A stretch of DNA of 64,000 bases from Paenibacillus segetis (GCF_014639155.1 NZ_BMFT01000001.1:744001-808000); one strand, 5' to 3'; shown: positions 32,901 to 42,191, counted from the stretch's first letter. The notes: generated from the sequence alone by a model not told the origin. A program made the numbers and translations.

Positions 32901-34421
32901 TTGATAGTAAAAAACAAAGATCATACTAAATTTATATTGATCGGACTCATGTTGGGCATTTTGATGTCTGCGATGGATAATACGATCGTGACGACAGCGA
33001 TGGGAACCATCGTTTCTGAACTGGGTGGAATGGATCAATTCGTTTGGGTAACGTCAGCGTATATGGTGGCCGTTATGGCGGGAACCCCGATCTTTGGTAA
33101 ATTATCTGACATGTACGGCCGAAAACGTTTCTTTATTTTTGGGATTGCGATGTTCCTACTTGGCTCCATGTTATGTGGATTAGCCGGAAGCATCCTTCAG
33201 CTCAGTATATTCCGGGCGATTCAAGGGATTGGCGGAGGAGCGCTAATGCCGATTGCCTTTACGATTATTTATGATATTTTTCCGATTGAACAACGTGGAA
33301 AGATGACAGGATTACTTGGTGCCGTATTTGGCACATCCAGTATTTTTGGTCCGCTGCTCGGTGCATTTATTACCGACACATTTAGTTGGAACTGGGTATT
33401 CTATATCAATGTGCCGATCGGTTTGATTGCACTGGTTCTCATTATTATTTTCTATAAAGAATCATTGTCCCATGCTAAACAGCAAATTGACTGGGGCGGA
33501 GCGTTCACACTTGTTGGTGCGATCGTTTGTCTCATGTTTGCTCTGGAACTGGGTGGAGGTAAGTTTGCTTGGGATTCTGTAGTTATTCTCAGTTTATTAG
33601 GCGGTTTTGCTGCATTATTCATCGTTTTTGTACTGATCGAGAGACAAGCGAAGGAACCGATCATTTCCTTTGGTATGTTCAAGAATCGTTTGTACGCGAC
33701 TAGCAATGCGATGGCATTGTTCTATGGTAGTGTCTTTATTGTAGCAACCGTATATATTCCCATTTATGTACAAGGGGTATTTGGGGGATCGGCGACTAAT
33801 TCGGGTATTATCCTGATGCCGATGATGATTGGATCGGTTATTGGAAGTATGCTAGGTGGAATCCTTGCGCCGAGGATGCCTTATCGCACAATTATGATGA
33901 TTTCTGTGTTGTTCTTAGCAGTTGGTATATTTTCACTAAGCACTCTAACGGGAGATTCATCACGAATATTGTTGACGGTGTACAGTGTGTTAACAGGTAT
34001 AGGTGTAGGGTTCTCCTTCTCCGTTCTTAGCATGGCTGCGATTCATCACTTTGATATGCGGCAACGTGGTGCTGCAACATCAACAAATTCCTTCCTTCGC
34101 TCATTAGGTATGACGCTTGGCATTACAATATTTGGTATCGTGCAGCGAAATTTGATGTCTGATCAAATGGCAAAAGCTTTTGAGGGGATGGGTCAGGCAG
34201 GACAATCGTTTGGTGATACTAGAGAGGTGCTATCTTCGGAGTCAAGGGCGCACATTCCTGCAGAAATTCTTAAGAAAATTACGGATTCGCTTTCCTACTC
34301 GATCTCGCATATGTTTATGTGGGCTTTGATTCCTGTTATTTTGGCTATCTTGACTGTGCTTGTGATGCCAAAAGACCGGATTGCACGTAAATCAGGTGCC
34401 TCTGTAGAACAAATGAATTAA
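32901..34421 (+). CDS. DHA2 family MFS multidrug exporter
   Basis: This 506-residue protein has about 14 membrane helices and fits the DHA2 (EmrB/QacA) exporters. Seen: MSAMDNTIVTTAMGTI (motif D1), GKLSDMYGRKR (motif A), RAIQGIGGGALMPI, and the motif C-like GAVFGTSSIFGPLLGAFIT. It should export toxic compounds using the proton gradient. TTG at 32901 is chosen, with GAAGGAGAGAG upstream. It is followed by a PadR-type regulator in the same direction, which likely forms a two-gene operon. Confidence 0.9.
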   Translation: MIVKNKDHTKFILIGLMLGILMSAMDNTIVTTAMGTIVSELGGMDQFVWVTSAYMVAVMAGTPIFGKLSDMYGRKRFFIFGIAMFLLGSMLCGLAGSILQLSIFRAIQGIGGGALMPIAFTIIYDIFPIEQRGKMTGLLGAVFGTSSIFGPLLGAFITDTFSWNWVFYINVPIGLIALVLIIIFYKESLSHAKQQIDWGGAFTLVGAIVCLMFALELGGGKFAWDSVVILSLLGGFAALFIVFVLIERQAKEPIISFGMFKNRLYATSNAMALFYGSVFIVATVYIPIYVQGVFGGSATNSGIILMPMMIGSVIGSMLGGILAPRMPYRTIMMISVLFLAVGIFSLSTLTGDSSRILLTVYSVLTGIGVGFSFSVLSMAAIHHFDMRQRGAATSTNSFLRSLGMTLGITIFGIVQRNLMSDQMAKAFEGMGQAGQSFGDTREVLSSESRAHIPAEILKKITDSLSYSISHMFMWALIPVILAILTVLVMPKDRIARKSGASVEQMN

Positions 34422-34452
34422 TTTGATAAAAATTGCGAGGAGAGAATATGTT

Positions 34453-35025
34453 TTGTCAATCCGATTGTCCATATTAGGCTTACTCCTTGAAGAAGATCTG
34501 CATCCTTATGAAATTAGAGTTCGAATGAAAGAACGTTTTCTCGATCATCAGGGTAAGTTCCACATTGGTTCGCTGTATTATGCGGTGGAACAATTGGCTA
34601 AGCAGAAGTATATTGAAGTATTAGAAACCATTAGTAGTAGTAATCGTCCGGACAAAACGGTATATCGAATAACGGATAAGGGAAAGGATCATTTTCAGAA
34701 GCTATTACTTGATAAAATCAAGGTAATAGAGCCAGTGTACCATTCGATGTATATCGCTCTGGTGTTTGCTGACAAGGGAGACCAAGAAAAAATTGCGTCA
34801 CTTTTAAGAGAACGGGTGAAGGAAGCAGAGCACCATGTAAATATCCAATATCAGATCTATTGTGAGCATCAAGGTATAGTTCCTAGAAGTGTCCTACACT
34901 TTATGGCAGGTCATTATGAGCATGCAATGGCAGAACTAAAGTGGCTCAAAAGATTGCTGGTTGATACGGAAGCTGGCCGTTTAGGCCAGATAGAGTTTAC
35001 TCCTTTGCTAGATGATGAGGAGTAA
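34453..35025 (+). CDS. PadR family transcriptional regulator
   Basis: This protein of about 190 residues has the PadR winged helix at its N-terminus. LSILGLLLEEDLHPYEIRVR is followed by FHIGSLYYAVEQLAKQKYIE and the wing RPDKTVYRITDKGKDHF, then a Vir-like helical C-terminal part for dimerisation. The frame opens at 34423 and AGGAGAG lies at 34437-34443, so TTG at 34453 is the best start. The ATG inside this site is in another frame. It likely controls its own operon with the upstream efflux pump. Confidence 0.85.
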   Translation: MSIRLSILGLLLEEDLHPYEIRVRMKERFLDHQGKFHIGSLYYAVEQLAKQKYIEVLETISSSNRPDKTVYRITDKGKDHFQKLLLDKIKVIEPVYHSMYIALVFADKGDQEKIASLLRERVKEAEHHVNIQYQIYCEHQGIVPRSVLHFMAGHYEHAMAELKWLKRLLVDTEAGRLGQIEFTPLLDDEE

Positions 35026-35033
35026 TACAAGTA

Positions 35034-35072
35034 ATGAACCCCGGACCTGTTAGGTTTCCGGGGTTCATTTTT
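35034..35072 (+). terminator. Intrinsic terminator of the efflux-PadR operon
   Basis: ATGAACCCCGGA (35034-35045) pairs with TCCGGGGTTCAT (35057-35068), and TTTTTT follows. Confidence 0.9.
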
Positions 35073-35112
35073 TAAATAAAATAAGTAACGAGCATTCGAT
35101 GAGTCGAGGGTG

Positions 35113-36084
35113 TCATGTGCGCAGTTCTTTAACCAAATTGTTAGGGGTTTCACCCTTTAGGGCACTGACAAGATTCTCTGCGGCGAGCATGGCCATTTGA
35201 TGACGGGTTTGTCTCGTCGAGGAACCAATATGAGGCAGGGTAACTACATTTGGTAGAGACAATAAGGGGCTGTCCCCTGTGAGAGGTTCATGTTCAAAGA
35301 CATCTAGACCAGCCCCATAAATTTTCCCTTGTTGAAGTGCATGAATCATCGCTTCTTCATCTACCGTGGCGCCACGTGATGCGTTAACAAATACCGCAGT
35401 AGATTTCATCAAGGCAAATTCTTTGGCACCGATCATCTGATAGGTTTCTGCTGTCAGCGGGGTCATAAGAACGATGAAGTCACTTTCTTTGAGTAAGTCA
35501 TGCATTGTGCAGTATTTAGCTTCTAGAGTGGCTTCGACTTCAGGTTTTCGATGGCGGTTATGATACAACACTTCCATTCCGAAACCCCATTTTCCTCTGT
35601 GAGCAACGGCTTCGCCGATTCCACCCATGCCAATAATACCTAGTTTCTTATGATGGACATCCAGTCCGAATAAATTCTCATCATCTCCACGTTTCCATTG
35701 TCCTTCTTTGACATACCGATCCATTTCGGGAATACGGCGAGCGGTTGATAGGATGAGAGAGAAAATTAAATCTGCTACGGTATCGTTCAGAACCTGGGGG
35801 GTATTTGTGCCCAAAATCCCTCGTGATTTCATTGCTTCTAGATCAAAATTGTTGTATCCCACACTGATCGTGCTGACGACTTTTAGATGAGGGGCATGGT
35901 CCAGAAGTTCCTGATTGATTTTACCGCCGGATGTTAATAACCCTTCAGCTATACTCAGATTTTCAAGGAGCGTAGCGCGAGGAATCGGTTCAGGATGATC
36001 CCACTTGCTGTAATTGCAGTGTTTAGCGATATAAGCTTCTACTTCTGCCGGGATTTTTCTTGCGATATAAACGTTCGGTTTCAT
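35113..36084 (-). CDS. D-isomer-specific 2-hydroxyacid dehydrogenase (glyoxylate/hydroxypyruvate reductase-like)
   Basis: This 323-residue NAD(P)-dependent enzyme converts 2-keto acids to D-2-hydroxyacids. The nucleotide-binding motif is [14 protein letters not shown] (about residue 149). The catalytic residues are seen as Arg in [12 protein letters not shown], Glu in LDVFEHEPL, and His in LPHIGSST. GhrB/glyoxylate reductase-type proteins share the pattern [15 protein letters not shown] and [24 protein letters not shown] precedes ATG 36084. Substrate is inferred only. Confidence 0.88.
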   Translation of the reverse strand: MKPNVYIARKIPAEVEAYIAKHCNYSKWDHPEPIPRATLLENLSIAEGLLTSGGKINQELLDHAPHLKVVSTISVGYNNFDLEAMKSRGILGTNTPQVLNDTVADLIFSLILSTARRIPEMDRYVKEGQWKRGDDENLFGLDVHHKKLGIIGMGGIGEAVAHRGKWGFGMEVLYHNRHRKPEVEATLEAKYCTMHDLLKESDFIVLMTPLTAETYQMIGAKEFALMKSTAVFVNASRGATVDEEAMIHALQQGKIYGAGLDVFEHEPLTGDSPLLSLPNVVTLPHIGSSTRQTRHQMAMLAAENLVSALKGETPNNLVKELRT

Positions 36085-36280
36085 GTTGTATGCTCCCTTC
36101 TATAACTTAATAACAGGCTTGTATATATATTTTACCAGAAATGAAGAGGAGCGAACCGATTACAGGTTATCAATTTTTTCTGGGCACATATCATAATGAA
36201 GTAGACAGGGCTTTGCTACCGCTTCGTATTTCGTCTCAGGACATTTGAAATAAATAATGTTGCGGAAATTTAACTCTCTA

Positions 36281-36310
36281 TTTACAATTCGGACTGGTAT
36301 GAAAGATAAT
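36281..36310 (+). promoter_or_regulatory. Possible promoter of the stalk-domain lipoprotein gene
   Basis: TTTACA (36281-36286) and GATAAT (36305-36310) lie 18 bases apart, about 40 bases upstream of the start codon. Confidence 0.45.
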
Positions 36311-36348
36311 GGGAAATAGCAGTGAAAGAAGAAGGGGGAAAATAATAA

Positions 36349-37905
36349 ATGATGAAAAAATCGAAGTGGATTGCTGCACCATTGATCCTACTATTGATCA
36401 TGCTTACCGGATGTACAGCAATTGGAGGTTTTGATGTCAATAAGGCTATACTCGGCAGTTTTGACGTAAAGGCTAGCGAATCGAAACAGACGCTATCGTT
36501 TGAGATTGTGCCTGCCGCAGGTGGTAATTTATCTGCAGAAGAGAAGAAAGCGATTGAACTCATTAATTCATTGTCGTTGACCGTTGATAACGCTAAAGTG
36601 AAAGACGGAAGCAATGTATCCATTGTTGGATCTGTAGGCTACCAAGGTAAGAAGCTTCCTTTCCAACTAGCAATGGACGAGAAAGGCATGACTGTTCAAG
36701 TGGAAGGCGCTAAGAAGCCGATCTACATAGCATTGGATACTTCGGAACAAGGTCTTCCTGACATGACGCAATATAAGGATCAGGTACAAGATCTTTCGAT
36801 ACAAGCGATGGGATTGATTATTAAGCATCTTCCGAACCCATCCACCTTGTCTGTGAAGCAACTACAAGAGAAGGTTAATGGTGAATCACTGAATTTAACA
36901 AATCTTCATGTTGAACTCGGTGGAGATGAGCTGTTAGGTCTAATTAAGCCGTTTTTAACGAATTTGTCTAAAGATGAACAAGGCTTGAAAGAGATTATTG
37001 GAGCATTCTACGATGTATCTAATACGCTGGGCTCCATGTATACTGATCCGTTTGAATATGAGTATGAGGATGAGTACGATTACGATTACGAGGATGAGTA
37101 TGATGTTGAGGAAACAACTCCATTACTCAGTTCCAAAGAAGTTGAAGTAGCTGCAATCTTTGGCGTTATACAGCAAGGAATTACTGAGCTGTTGACTAAC
37201 TATGATGAGCAAGTAACAGCATTACTGGATGAGACCCCAGAGCTTAAGACTGTTCTTAGCAAAGATACGACATTAAAGGTTGATCTGTACTTTGATAGTG
37301 CACTGAATATTCGTAAGCAGGTCTTGGATCTTAAGGTTGCTCTTCCACAGTCTGAAGAACTGCCTATCCAGGCGATTAAAGTTCATAGTGAAAATGAAAC
37401 ATGGAATATTGGCGGGGTTGTAGTCCCTGATAAGGTTGATATTTCCGCAGGGGTACTGGATGTAACGGATGGAGTGGTAACACCAGGACAGATCTTGCGT
37501 AACTTCGAGACGAATTCAGAAGTTTACAAGCTGTTAAAGAACGATTTGAAAATCTCGCAAAAATATTTAGTGATTGATACATTAAGCGACTATGATGGAG
37601 TCATTACTAAGAATAATACGTCTTTCGTACCGCTTCGCTATTTGTCGGAGCAATTGGATGCGGAGGTAAAGTGGACGAAGGGTTCTAAACAAATCGTCAT
37701 TATTGACGATATCACGGGTCTGAACATTGTGATAACCGTTGGTTCTAAGGAAGCTAAGATAGGCGACCGTACGGTAACGTTAGCCCAGCCAGCATTTGTC
37801 GATAAGAGTGGAACAACCTATGTTCCTTTACGATTTATGGCCGAATCTCTAGGGGCCGTGGTTCAGAGTGATCCAGATGGTTGGATTACGATTGAACGTC
37901 AATAA
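36349..37905 (+). CDS. Stalk-domain lipoprotein, function unknown
   Basis: This 518-residue lipoprotein has a signal peptide ending in LTGC (Cys about residue 22). The C-terminal about 120 residues carry the copper amine oxidase N-terminal-like stalk domain (Cu_amine_oxidN1), seen as SFVPLRYLSEQLDAEVKW and TYVPLRFMAESLGAVV, a non-catalytic surface module often duplicated in Paenibacillus proteins. Between residues about 235 and 255 is a very acidic Tyr-rich run (EYEDEYDYDYEDEYD). The middle part has no family that I can name. GGGGGAA lies upstream of ATG 36349. It acts at the cell surface. It is a single gene with a terminator. Confidence 0.78.
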   Translation: MMKKSKWIAAPLILLLIMLTGCTAIGGFDVNKAILGSFDVKASESKQTLSFEIVPAAGGNLSAEEKKAIELINSLSLTVDNAKVKDGSNVSIVGSVGYQGKKLPFQLAMDEKGMTVQVEGAKKPIYIALDTSEQGLPDMTQYKDQVQDLSIQAMGLIIKHLPNPSTLSVKQLQEKVNGESLNLTNLHVELGGDELLGLIKPFLTNLSKDEQGLKEIIGAFYDVSNTLGSMYTDPFEYEYEDEYDYDYEDEYDVEETTPLLSSKEVEVAAIFGVIQQGITELLTNYDEQVTALLDETPELKTVLSKDTTLKVDLYFDSALNIRKQVLDLKVALPQSEELPIQAIKVHSENETWNIGGVVVPDKVDISAGVLDVTDGVVTPGQILRNFETNSEVYKLLKNDLKISQKYLVIDTLSDYDGVITKNNTSFVPLRYLSEQLDAEVKWTKGSKQIVIIDDITGLNIVITVGSKEAKIGDRTVTLAQPAFVDKSGTTYVPLRFMAESLGAVVQSDPDGWITIERQ

Positions 37906-37928
37906 TTGATCTAGGTAGATATATATAT

Positions 37929-37970
37929 GGCTGGCCCCAAATCATCTTTGATGAGTGGGGCCAGCCTTTT
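37929..37970 (+). terminator. Intrinsic terminator of the stalk-domain gene
   Basis: GGCTGGCCCC (37929-37938) pairs with GGGGCCAGCC (37957-37966), and TTTT follows. It also faces the convergent flavodoxin-like gene. Confidence 0.9.
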
Positions 37971-37991
37971 ATACGTGTCGTTATTTTTAAA

Positions 37992-38483
37992 TTAGGCTAA
38001 ATTAAATTCTTCAGAAAACTTGGTGATGGAATGGAGAAAGATTTCGGGTGCGGGTTTACCATTTTTTTGCGCTGCTTTGGTTATGATTCCAGTGATCAAC
38101 TTATCAAAAAAATTCATGTTAGTTCGATTTAATTCCCCACCAAAACATTCCTTGACTATGGCATGTTCCAGTAATTCAGAAGGAACAGCTACTGACCAAT
38201 ATTGCTCAATATTCTCAGGACTACCGCAGCATATAAATAATCCGAGCTGTTTCTGTTTTAGAATACTCAGGTTATCTATGCAAAACTGTTTAGCCACTTT
38301 TTGAAATTGTCCGAAATAAATAGATCCCCCAATAATGATCTTGTCATAATTAGATAGATCGGGTGTAGCTTCCTGATGAAGGTCGATTACTGTAACCGGG
38401 TTGTTTAAACTCATTTTTAATGCGTCTACGCTTGTTTTGGTAGAACCATATTTACCAGCATACAAAATCAGCGTACTCATCAT
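37992..38483 (-). CDS. Flavodoxin-domain protein
   Basis: This 163-residue protein has a flavodoxin-like fold. The FMN phosphate-binding loop is YAGKYGSTK near residues 8-16, and GGSIYFGQF and ICCGSPEN match the other FMN loops. It looks like the flavodoxin_5/HemG-like branch, which includes a protoporphyrinogen oxidase, but the identity is not certain. GGGGG precedes the start, which may be 38483 or 38480 (MM). It is divergent from the zinc-responsive NusG-II gene. Confidence 0.75.
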   Translation of the reverse strand: MMSTLILYAGKYGSTKTSVDALKMSLNNPVTVIDLHQEATPDLSNYDKIIIGGSIYFGQFQKVAKQFCIDNLSILKQKQLGLFICCGSPENIEQYWSVAVPSELLEHAIVKECFGGELNRTNMNFFDKLITGIITKAAQKNGKPAPEIFLHSITKFSEEFNLA

Positions 38484-38596
38484 TATGCCCCCATTATCAT
38501 CCTAATTTTTACTTAAGTATAAATGGAGTACATTTTGGCGTATACGATATTCGTCATAGGAAGATACAATGAAAGTTTCTCATTTGCATATAGGCA

Positions 38597-38625
38597 TTGA
38601 CAAATGAGTGAATTGTCCATAATAT
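38597..38625 (+). promoter_or_regulatory. Sigma-A promoter of the NusG-II gene
   Basis: A perfect -35 box TTGACA (38597-38602) and TAATAT (38620-38625) are 17 bases apart. The Zur operator starts nine bases downstream. Confidence 0.75.
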
Positions 38626-38633
38626 GATTGTTG

Positions 38634-38656
38634 TTAATCGTAATTATTACGCTTAA
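38634..38656. promoter_or_regulatory. Zur operator 1
   Basis: A 23-base near-perfect palindrome: TTAATCGTAAT, central T, ATTACGCTTAA, differing from full symmetry at one position. It matches the Bacillus Zur box core (ATCGTAATNATTACGAT). It lies just past the promoter, where Zur with zinc would block transcription. Confidence 0.85.
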
Positions 38657-38683
38657 TCCGAAAGTGGTGGGTAAAGGAGAACT

Positions 38684-39094
38684 ATGTTTAAACTGAAGCG
38701 TGGAGATATTTTGTTGATCACTGTGTTGATTTTGGTTGGCACGTTGTGGCTAGGATTAAGATATTACAACGAGAAAACTCAGGTCTACGATCCCTCAAGC
38801 TTGAGTGCGGTGATTACCGTAGATGGAAACCTATACGAGAAGATTCCTCTAGATGGGAGGGAGCAGAATATTGAGATCAAGACAGAGTATGGACACAACA
38901 TATTAAAGGTCTTCGACAACGGGATTCAAATGGTGTACGCCGACTGTCCGAAGAAGATTTCCATGGCGATGGGCTTTATATCGCGTCCCAATGAAAGTAT
39001 AGTTTGTGTTCCTAACCGAATATTTGTTGAAGTCGTTAAGAATCAAAGCAATGTTACGGATACCGATGATGGAATTGATGCGTATGTTCGATAA
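38684..39094 (+). CDS. NusG domain II-containing membrane-anchored protein
   Basis: This 136-residue protein has one N-terminal membrane helix (RGDILLITVLILVGTLWLGL) and an external domain like NusG domain II, with ITVDGNLYEKIPLDGREQNI and the later NESIVCVPNRIFVEVV. Two Cys residues (in YADCPKK and VCVPNR) are conserved to my eye. It has AAAGGAGA before ATG 38684. Its gene is flanked by two Zur operators, so it is probably derepressed when zinc is scarce. Family function is not known. Confidence 0.75.
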   Translation: MFKLKRGDILLITVLILVGTLWLGLRYYNEKTQVYDPSSLSAVITVDGNLYEKIPLDGREQNIEIKTEYGHNILKVFDNGIQMVYADCPKKISMAMGFISRPNESIVCVPNRIFVEVVKNQSNVTDTDDGIDAYVR

Positions 39095-39121
39095 AACATA
39101 AAAAGGATAATAAACCTTATG

Positions 39122-39150
39122 TTGACAAAATTGATCAAAGGGATTATATT
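39122..39150 (+). promoter_or_regulatory. Sigma-A promoter of the zinc operon
   Basis: TTGACA (39122-39127) and TATATT (39145-39150), 17 bases apart, are close to consensus. They directly precede Zur operator 2. Confidence 0.8.
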
Positions 39151-39158
39151 GATTTTTG

Positions 39159-39181
39159 TTAATCGTAATAATTACGATTAA
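39159..39181. promoter_or_regulatory. Zur operator 2
   Basis: A perfect 23-base palindrome, TTAATCGTAAT and its complement ATTACGATTAA around a single A. It matches the Bacillus Zur box and controls the COG0523-rpmG-znuCBA operon. Confidence 0.92.
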
Positions 39182-39224
39182 TGAGTGGGTTAGCTATTAT
39201 ATGGTCTGGAAAGGGGCTGCAGTA

Positions 39225-40436
39225 TTGAATAAAAGGAAAATACCTGCTACCGTGCTTTGCGGATATTTAGGATCAGGTAAAACGACATTGTTAAATCATC
39301 TTCTCAATAACCGCAAGGGTTTAAAGGTAGCGGTTATCGTGAATGACATGAGCGAGATAAATATTGACGCCGATCTAATACAAGCCGGAGCGAATTTGTC
39401 GCGTACGGAAGAGAAGTTAGTGGAGATGTCCAATGGGTGTATATGCTGTACGCTTCGCGATGACTTGATTAAGGAAATAGAGAAATTAGCAATAGAAGAC
39501 AGATTTGATTATATCTTGATTGAATCTACGGGGATTAGTGAGCCGATTCCGATTGCTCAGACATTCTCATATGAGGATGAGGAGAGTGGAATTGACTTGA
39601 CCTCTGTGGCTAGATTGGACTGCATGGTGACTGTAGTAGATGCTTATCGGTTCTGGCATGACTTTTCCTCGGGTGAAACATTGCTAGAACGGGGGGAAGC
39701 AACGGGTACAGAAGATACTCGCGATGTAGTTGATTTGTTGATCGATCAAATTGAAACATGCGATGTGTTGATTATCAATAAATGTGATCTCGTTAATGAA
39801 GATGAGCTGAAAGAACTCGAGGGCGTACTTCGTAAAATACAACCTAGTGCTAAATTGATTAGAACACAGAATGGCATCGTTGAACCGGGAGAAATTTTGA
39901 ATACAGGGTTGTTCGATTTCGATAAAGCTAGCGTGTCCGCTGGTTGGATCAAAGAGTTAGAACAAGAGAGCCATATTCCTGAAACAGAAGAGTATGGGAT
40001 TAGTTCGTTCGTTTATCGACGTAGAAGACCGTTTCATCCTGAGAGGTTGGCGGACTACATGGCGGATTGGCCCGTCGAGGTTGTCAGAGCAAAAGGGTTA
40101 ATCTGGATCTCAGTTAAATCGGATCTTGCTGCAAGCTTTAGCCAGGCGGGTCCCTCCATTCAGTTCGGTCCTGCAGGTCACTGGCTTGCAGCTTTGTCTG
40201 AGGAAGAACAACAGGCTGTATTCACAAATGAACCTGAGGTTCTACAAACATGGGATCATATCTGGGGAGATAGGATGACAGAGATCGTTCTGATCGGTAT
40301 ACACATGGACAAAAGAGAAATTGAGCAACAGTTGGATCGCTGCCTCTTAACTACTGAGGAGATGAATATGGACTGGGCCTCATTCAGAAATCCGCTCCCA
40401 TGGCTTAGTGATGAGGAACTCCTGTCAAAGCGCTAA
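39225..40436 (+). CDS. COG0523 (CobW-family) zinc GTPase metallochaperone, ZagA/YciC-like
   Basis: This protein of about 403 residues belongs to the G3E GTPases. Seen: Walker A GYLGSGKTTLLNHLL near the N-terminus, metal-binding NGCICCTLRDDL (CxCC motif), IESTGISEP as switch region, NKCDLVNEDEL as the NKxD base motif, and a C-terminal CobW_C domain with RRRRPFHPERL. In Bacillus, ZagA supplies zinc to enzymes such as FolE during zinc starvation. The frame opens at 39156, inside the Zur box, so TTG at 39225 with GGAAAGGGG upstream is preferred. It leads the operon with rpmG and znuCBA. Confidence 0.88.
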   Translation: MNKRKIPATVLCGYLGSGKTTLLNHLLNNRKGLKVAVIVNDMSEINIDADLIQAGANLSRTEEKLVEMSNGCICCTLRDDLIKEIEKLAIEDRFDYILIESTGISEPIPIAQTFSYEDEESGIDLTSVARLDCMVTVVDAYRFWHDFSSGETLLERGEATGTEDTRDVVDLLIDQIETCDVLIINKCDLVNEDELKELEGVLRKIQPSAKLIRTQNGIVEPGEILNTGLFDFDKASVSAGWIKELEQESHIPETEEYGISSFVYRRRRPFHPERLADYMADWPVEVVRAKGLIWISVKSDLAASFSQAGPSIQFGPAGHWLAALSEEEQQAVFTNEPEVLQTWDHIWGDRMTEIVLIGIHMDKREIEQQLDRCLLTTEEMNMDWASFRNPLPWLSDEELLSKR

Positions 40437-40467
40437 TTAACATAAATAGTTCAAGGAGGTGATACAC

Positions 40468-40617
40468 GTGCGGGTAGTCGTAACATTGGCATGTACGGAA
40501 TGTGGAGATCGTAACTATACAACGACCAAGAATAAACGAAACCATCCAGAGCGTTTGGAGCTGAGAAAATATTCCCCTCGTTTGAGAAAATATACGATCC
40601 ATCGGGAAACTAGATAG
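40468..40617 (+). CDS. rpmG: 50S ribosomal protein L33, zinc-independent-type paralog
   Basis: This 49-residue L33 is too short for automated frame lists. The first Cys pair is present (ACTEC, about residues 9-12), but the second pair of the zinc ribbon is replaced: the usual KYCPRCRKHT reads [10 protein letters not shown]. With two Cys missing it should not hold zinc. Such a C-minus form is expected to replace the zinc-bound L33 when Zur is inactive, so zinc can be freed. AAGGAGGTGA (40453-40462) precedes the GTG at 40468. It lies 31 bases after the COG0523 gene and 24 before znuC, in the Zur operon. Confidence 0.9.
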   Translation: MRVVVTLACTECGDRNYTTTKNKRNHPERLELRKYSPRLRKYTIHRETR

Positions 40618-40641
40618 AAATGAATAAAAAGAGGGATCAAG

Positions 40642-41358
40642 ATGATTTTATCTTCAATGAAAAATGTAGTTTTTGGATACGGAGAAGCCCCCGTTCTAAA
40701 CGGGGTTTCTCTGGATATACACTGCGGGGAGTTTATAGGAATTACAGGTCCTAACGGAGCAGCCAAAACTACGATGCTCAAATTGTTACTAGGTTTACTT
40801 AAGCCATGGAGCGGCACGGTTGAATTAAACAAGCATGCTCTAGGTGGGAAAAAGCTGCAAATCGGGTATGTGCCACAGCATATCGCTTCTTTTAACAGCG
40901 GGTTTCCCAGCCATGTGTTGGAACTAGTCCAATCAGGCTGCTATTCGCGGTTAGGTCTGTTCAAGCGATTCACACAAGAGAAGGCAGCTGTAGTAGAGCA
41001 AAGTCTTAAGCAAGTAGGGATGTGGGACTACAGGCACCGCAGGATTGGTGAGTTGTCTGGAGGGCAAAAGCAACGGATTTGTATTGCTAGAGCACTCGCT
41101 GGAGAGCCCAATGTGTTGATTCTAGATGAGCCGACAGCAGGAATGGACCAACAGAGCCGTATTGGATTATATCGGTTAATGAGGCACTGCGTAACAACAC
41201 ACGGGATTACGGTCATTATGGTTACTCATGGACTGGAAGAAACGGATGAATATCTGGACCGAGTTATATCTTTGGAACAAAGGGAAAGTGAGGAGTGGCA
41301 ATGTTTGAGTACGAGTTCATGCAACGTGCATTTTGGGCCGGAGCCTGTATCGGAATAA
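40642..41358 (+). CDS. znuC: Zinc ABC transporter ATPase (ZnuC/AdcC)
   Basis: This 238-residue ATPase should drive zinc import. Seen: Q-loop YVPQHIASF, signature LSGGQKQRICIARAL, Walker B VLILDEPTAG, and H-loop VTHGLEE. The Walker A reads GPNGAAKTT instead of the usual GxxGxGKS/T. The final Gly before the Lys is Ala, an uncommon change; some Firmicute ZnuC-type proteins may carry small-residue changes there. Start ATG 40642 follows a weak GAGGGATCAAG. The gene overlaps znuB by 58 bases. Confidence 0.9.
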   Translation: MILSSMKNVVFGYGEAPVLNGVSLDIHCGEFIGITGPNGAAKTTMLKLLLGLLKPWSGTVELNKHALGGKKLQIGYVPQHIASFNSGFPSHVLELVQSGCYSRLGLFKRFTQEKAAVVEQSLKQVGMWDYRHRRIGELSGGQKQRICIARALAGEPNVLILDEPTAGMDQQSRIGLYRLMRHCVTTHGITVIMVTHGLEETDEYLDRVISLEQRESEEWQCLSTSSCNVHFGPEPVSE

Positions 41359-42191
41359 TTGCGCCGATATTGGGTGTCTATCTAATGTTACGACGTCAGG
41401 CATTGATGGCAGATACACTTTCTCATGTCTCTTTGGCCGGGGTAGCGCTAGGCTCTGTGCTTAGCCTTAATCCCATAGTTTGTGGGTTTGTTGTTGCCGT
41501 GATCGGCGGAATCCTAGTTGAACAATTAAGGAGAACCTACCGGACTTATAGTGAAGTTTCGGTTGCGATTATTATGACCTCGGGGTTAGCGCTTGCTATT
41601 GTTCTTATGAGTCTACGAAGTAATTTGAATAAAAGCTTTAGTTCATATTTATTTGGTTCAATCGTTGCTGTTAGCGATGCGCAACTCTGGCTAATTGCTG
41701 TTGTCGCAATGATCGGTGTTGGTTATTTCTTTGTTCTAAGAAGACCGCTATATAACCTAACATTTGATGAAGAAACGGCACAAATTGGTGGAATGCGTGT
41801 CAGAGGACTGACGTTTTCGTTCGCTGTATTAACCGGTATGACGGTGGCTGCTGCAATGCCGATTGTTGGTGTTCTACTTGTATCCTCTCTGATGGTACTT
41901 CCCGCCTCATTGGCGTTACGAATAGCAAGAGGTTTTACAGCAGCTATAATTATGTCCGTGATCATCGGGTTCATAGGTATATTCAGCGGATTGACCGCTT
42001 CTTATTATATCAATACACCTCCGGGAGGAACGATTGCGTTAGTGTTGTTAATTTTACTTTTAATTGGGATTGGGATTCAGCGACTACGGCTTGGATCTCA
42101 CAAACGAAGAGCCCGTGCTAGCTGGAGAAAGGGAATAGAAATGAATGAACAAGGATACCCCAAAAAAGGAGAGTCTCATTTTGAAATTTAA
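41301..42191 (+). CDS. znuB: Zinc ABC transporter permease (ZnuB/AdcB)
   Basis: This 296-residue protein has about eight membrane helices and the ABC-3 permease family features: RRQALMADTLSHVSLAGVALG near the N-terminus and AAMPIVGVLLVSSLMVLPASLAL. It forms the zinc channel with ZnuC. ATG 41301 is chosen, with AGGAG at 41291-41295. The frame also opens at GTG 41295, inside that site. The start lies inside znuC, so translation is probably coupled. The C-terminal tail is basic and overlaps the znuA start by about 11 bases. Confidence 0.9.
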   Translation: MFEYEFMQRAFWAGACIGIIAPILGVYLMLRRQALMADTLSHVSLAGVALGSVLSLNPIVCGFVVAVIGGILVEQLRRTYRTYSEVSVAIIMTSGLALAIVLMSLRSNLNKSFSSYLFGSIVAVSDAQLWLIAVVAMIGVGYFFVLRRPLYNLTFDEETAQIGGMRVRGLTFSFAVLTGMTVAAAMPIVGVLLVSSLMVLPASLALRIARGFTAAIIMSVIIGFIGIFSGLTASYYINTPPGGTIALVLLILLLIGIGIQRLRLGSHKRRARASWRKGIEMNEQGYPKKGESHFEI

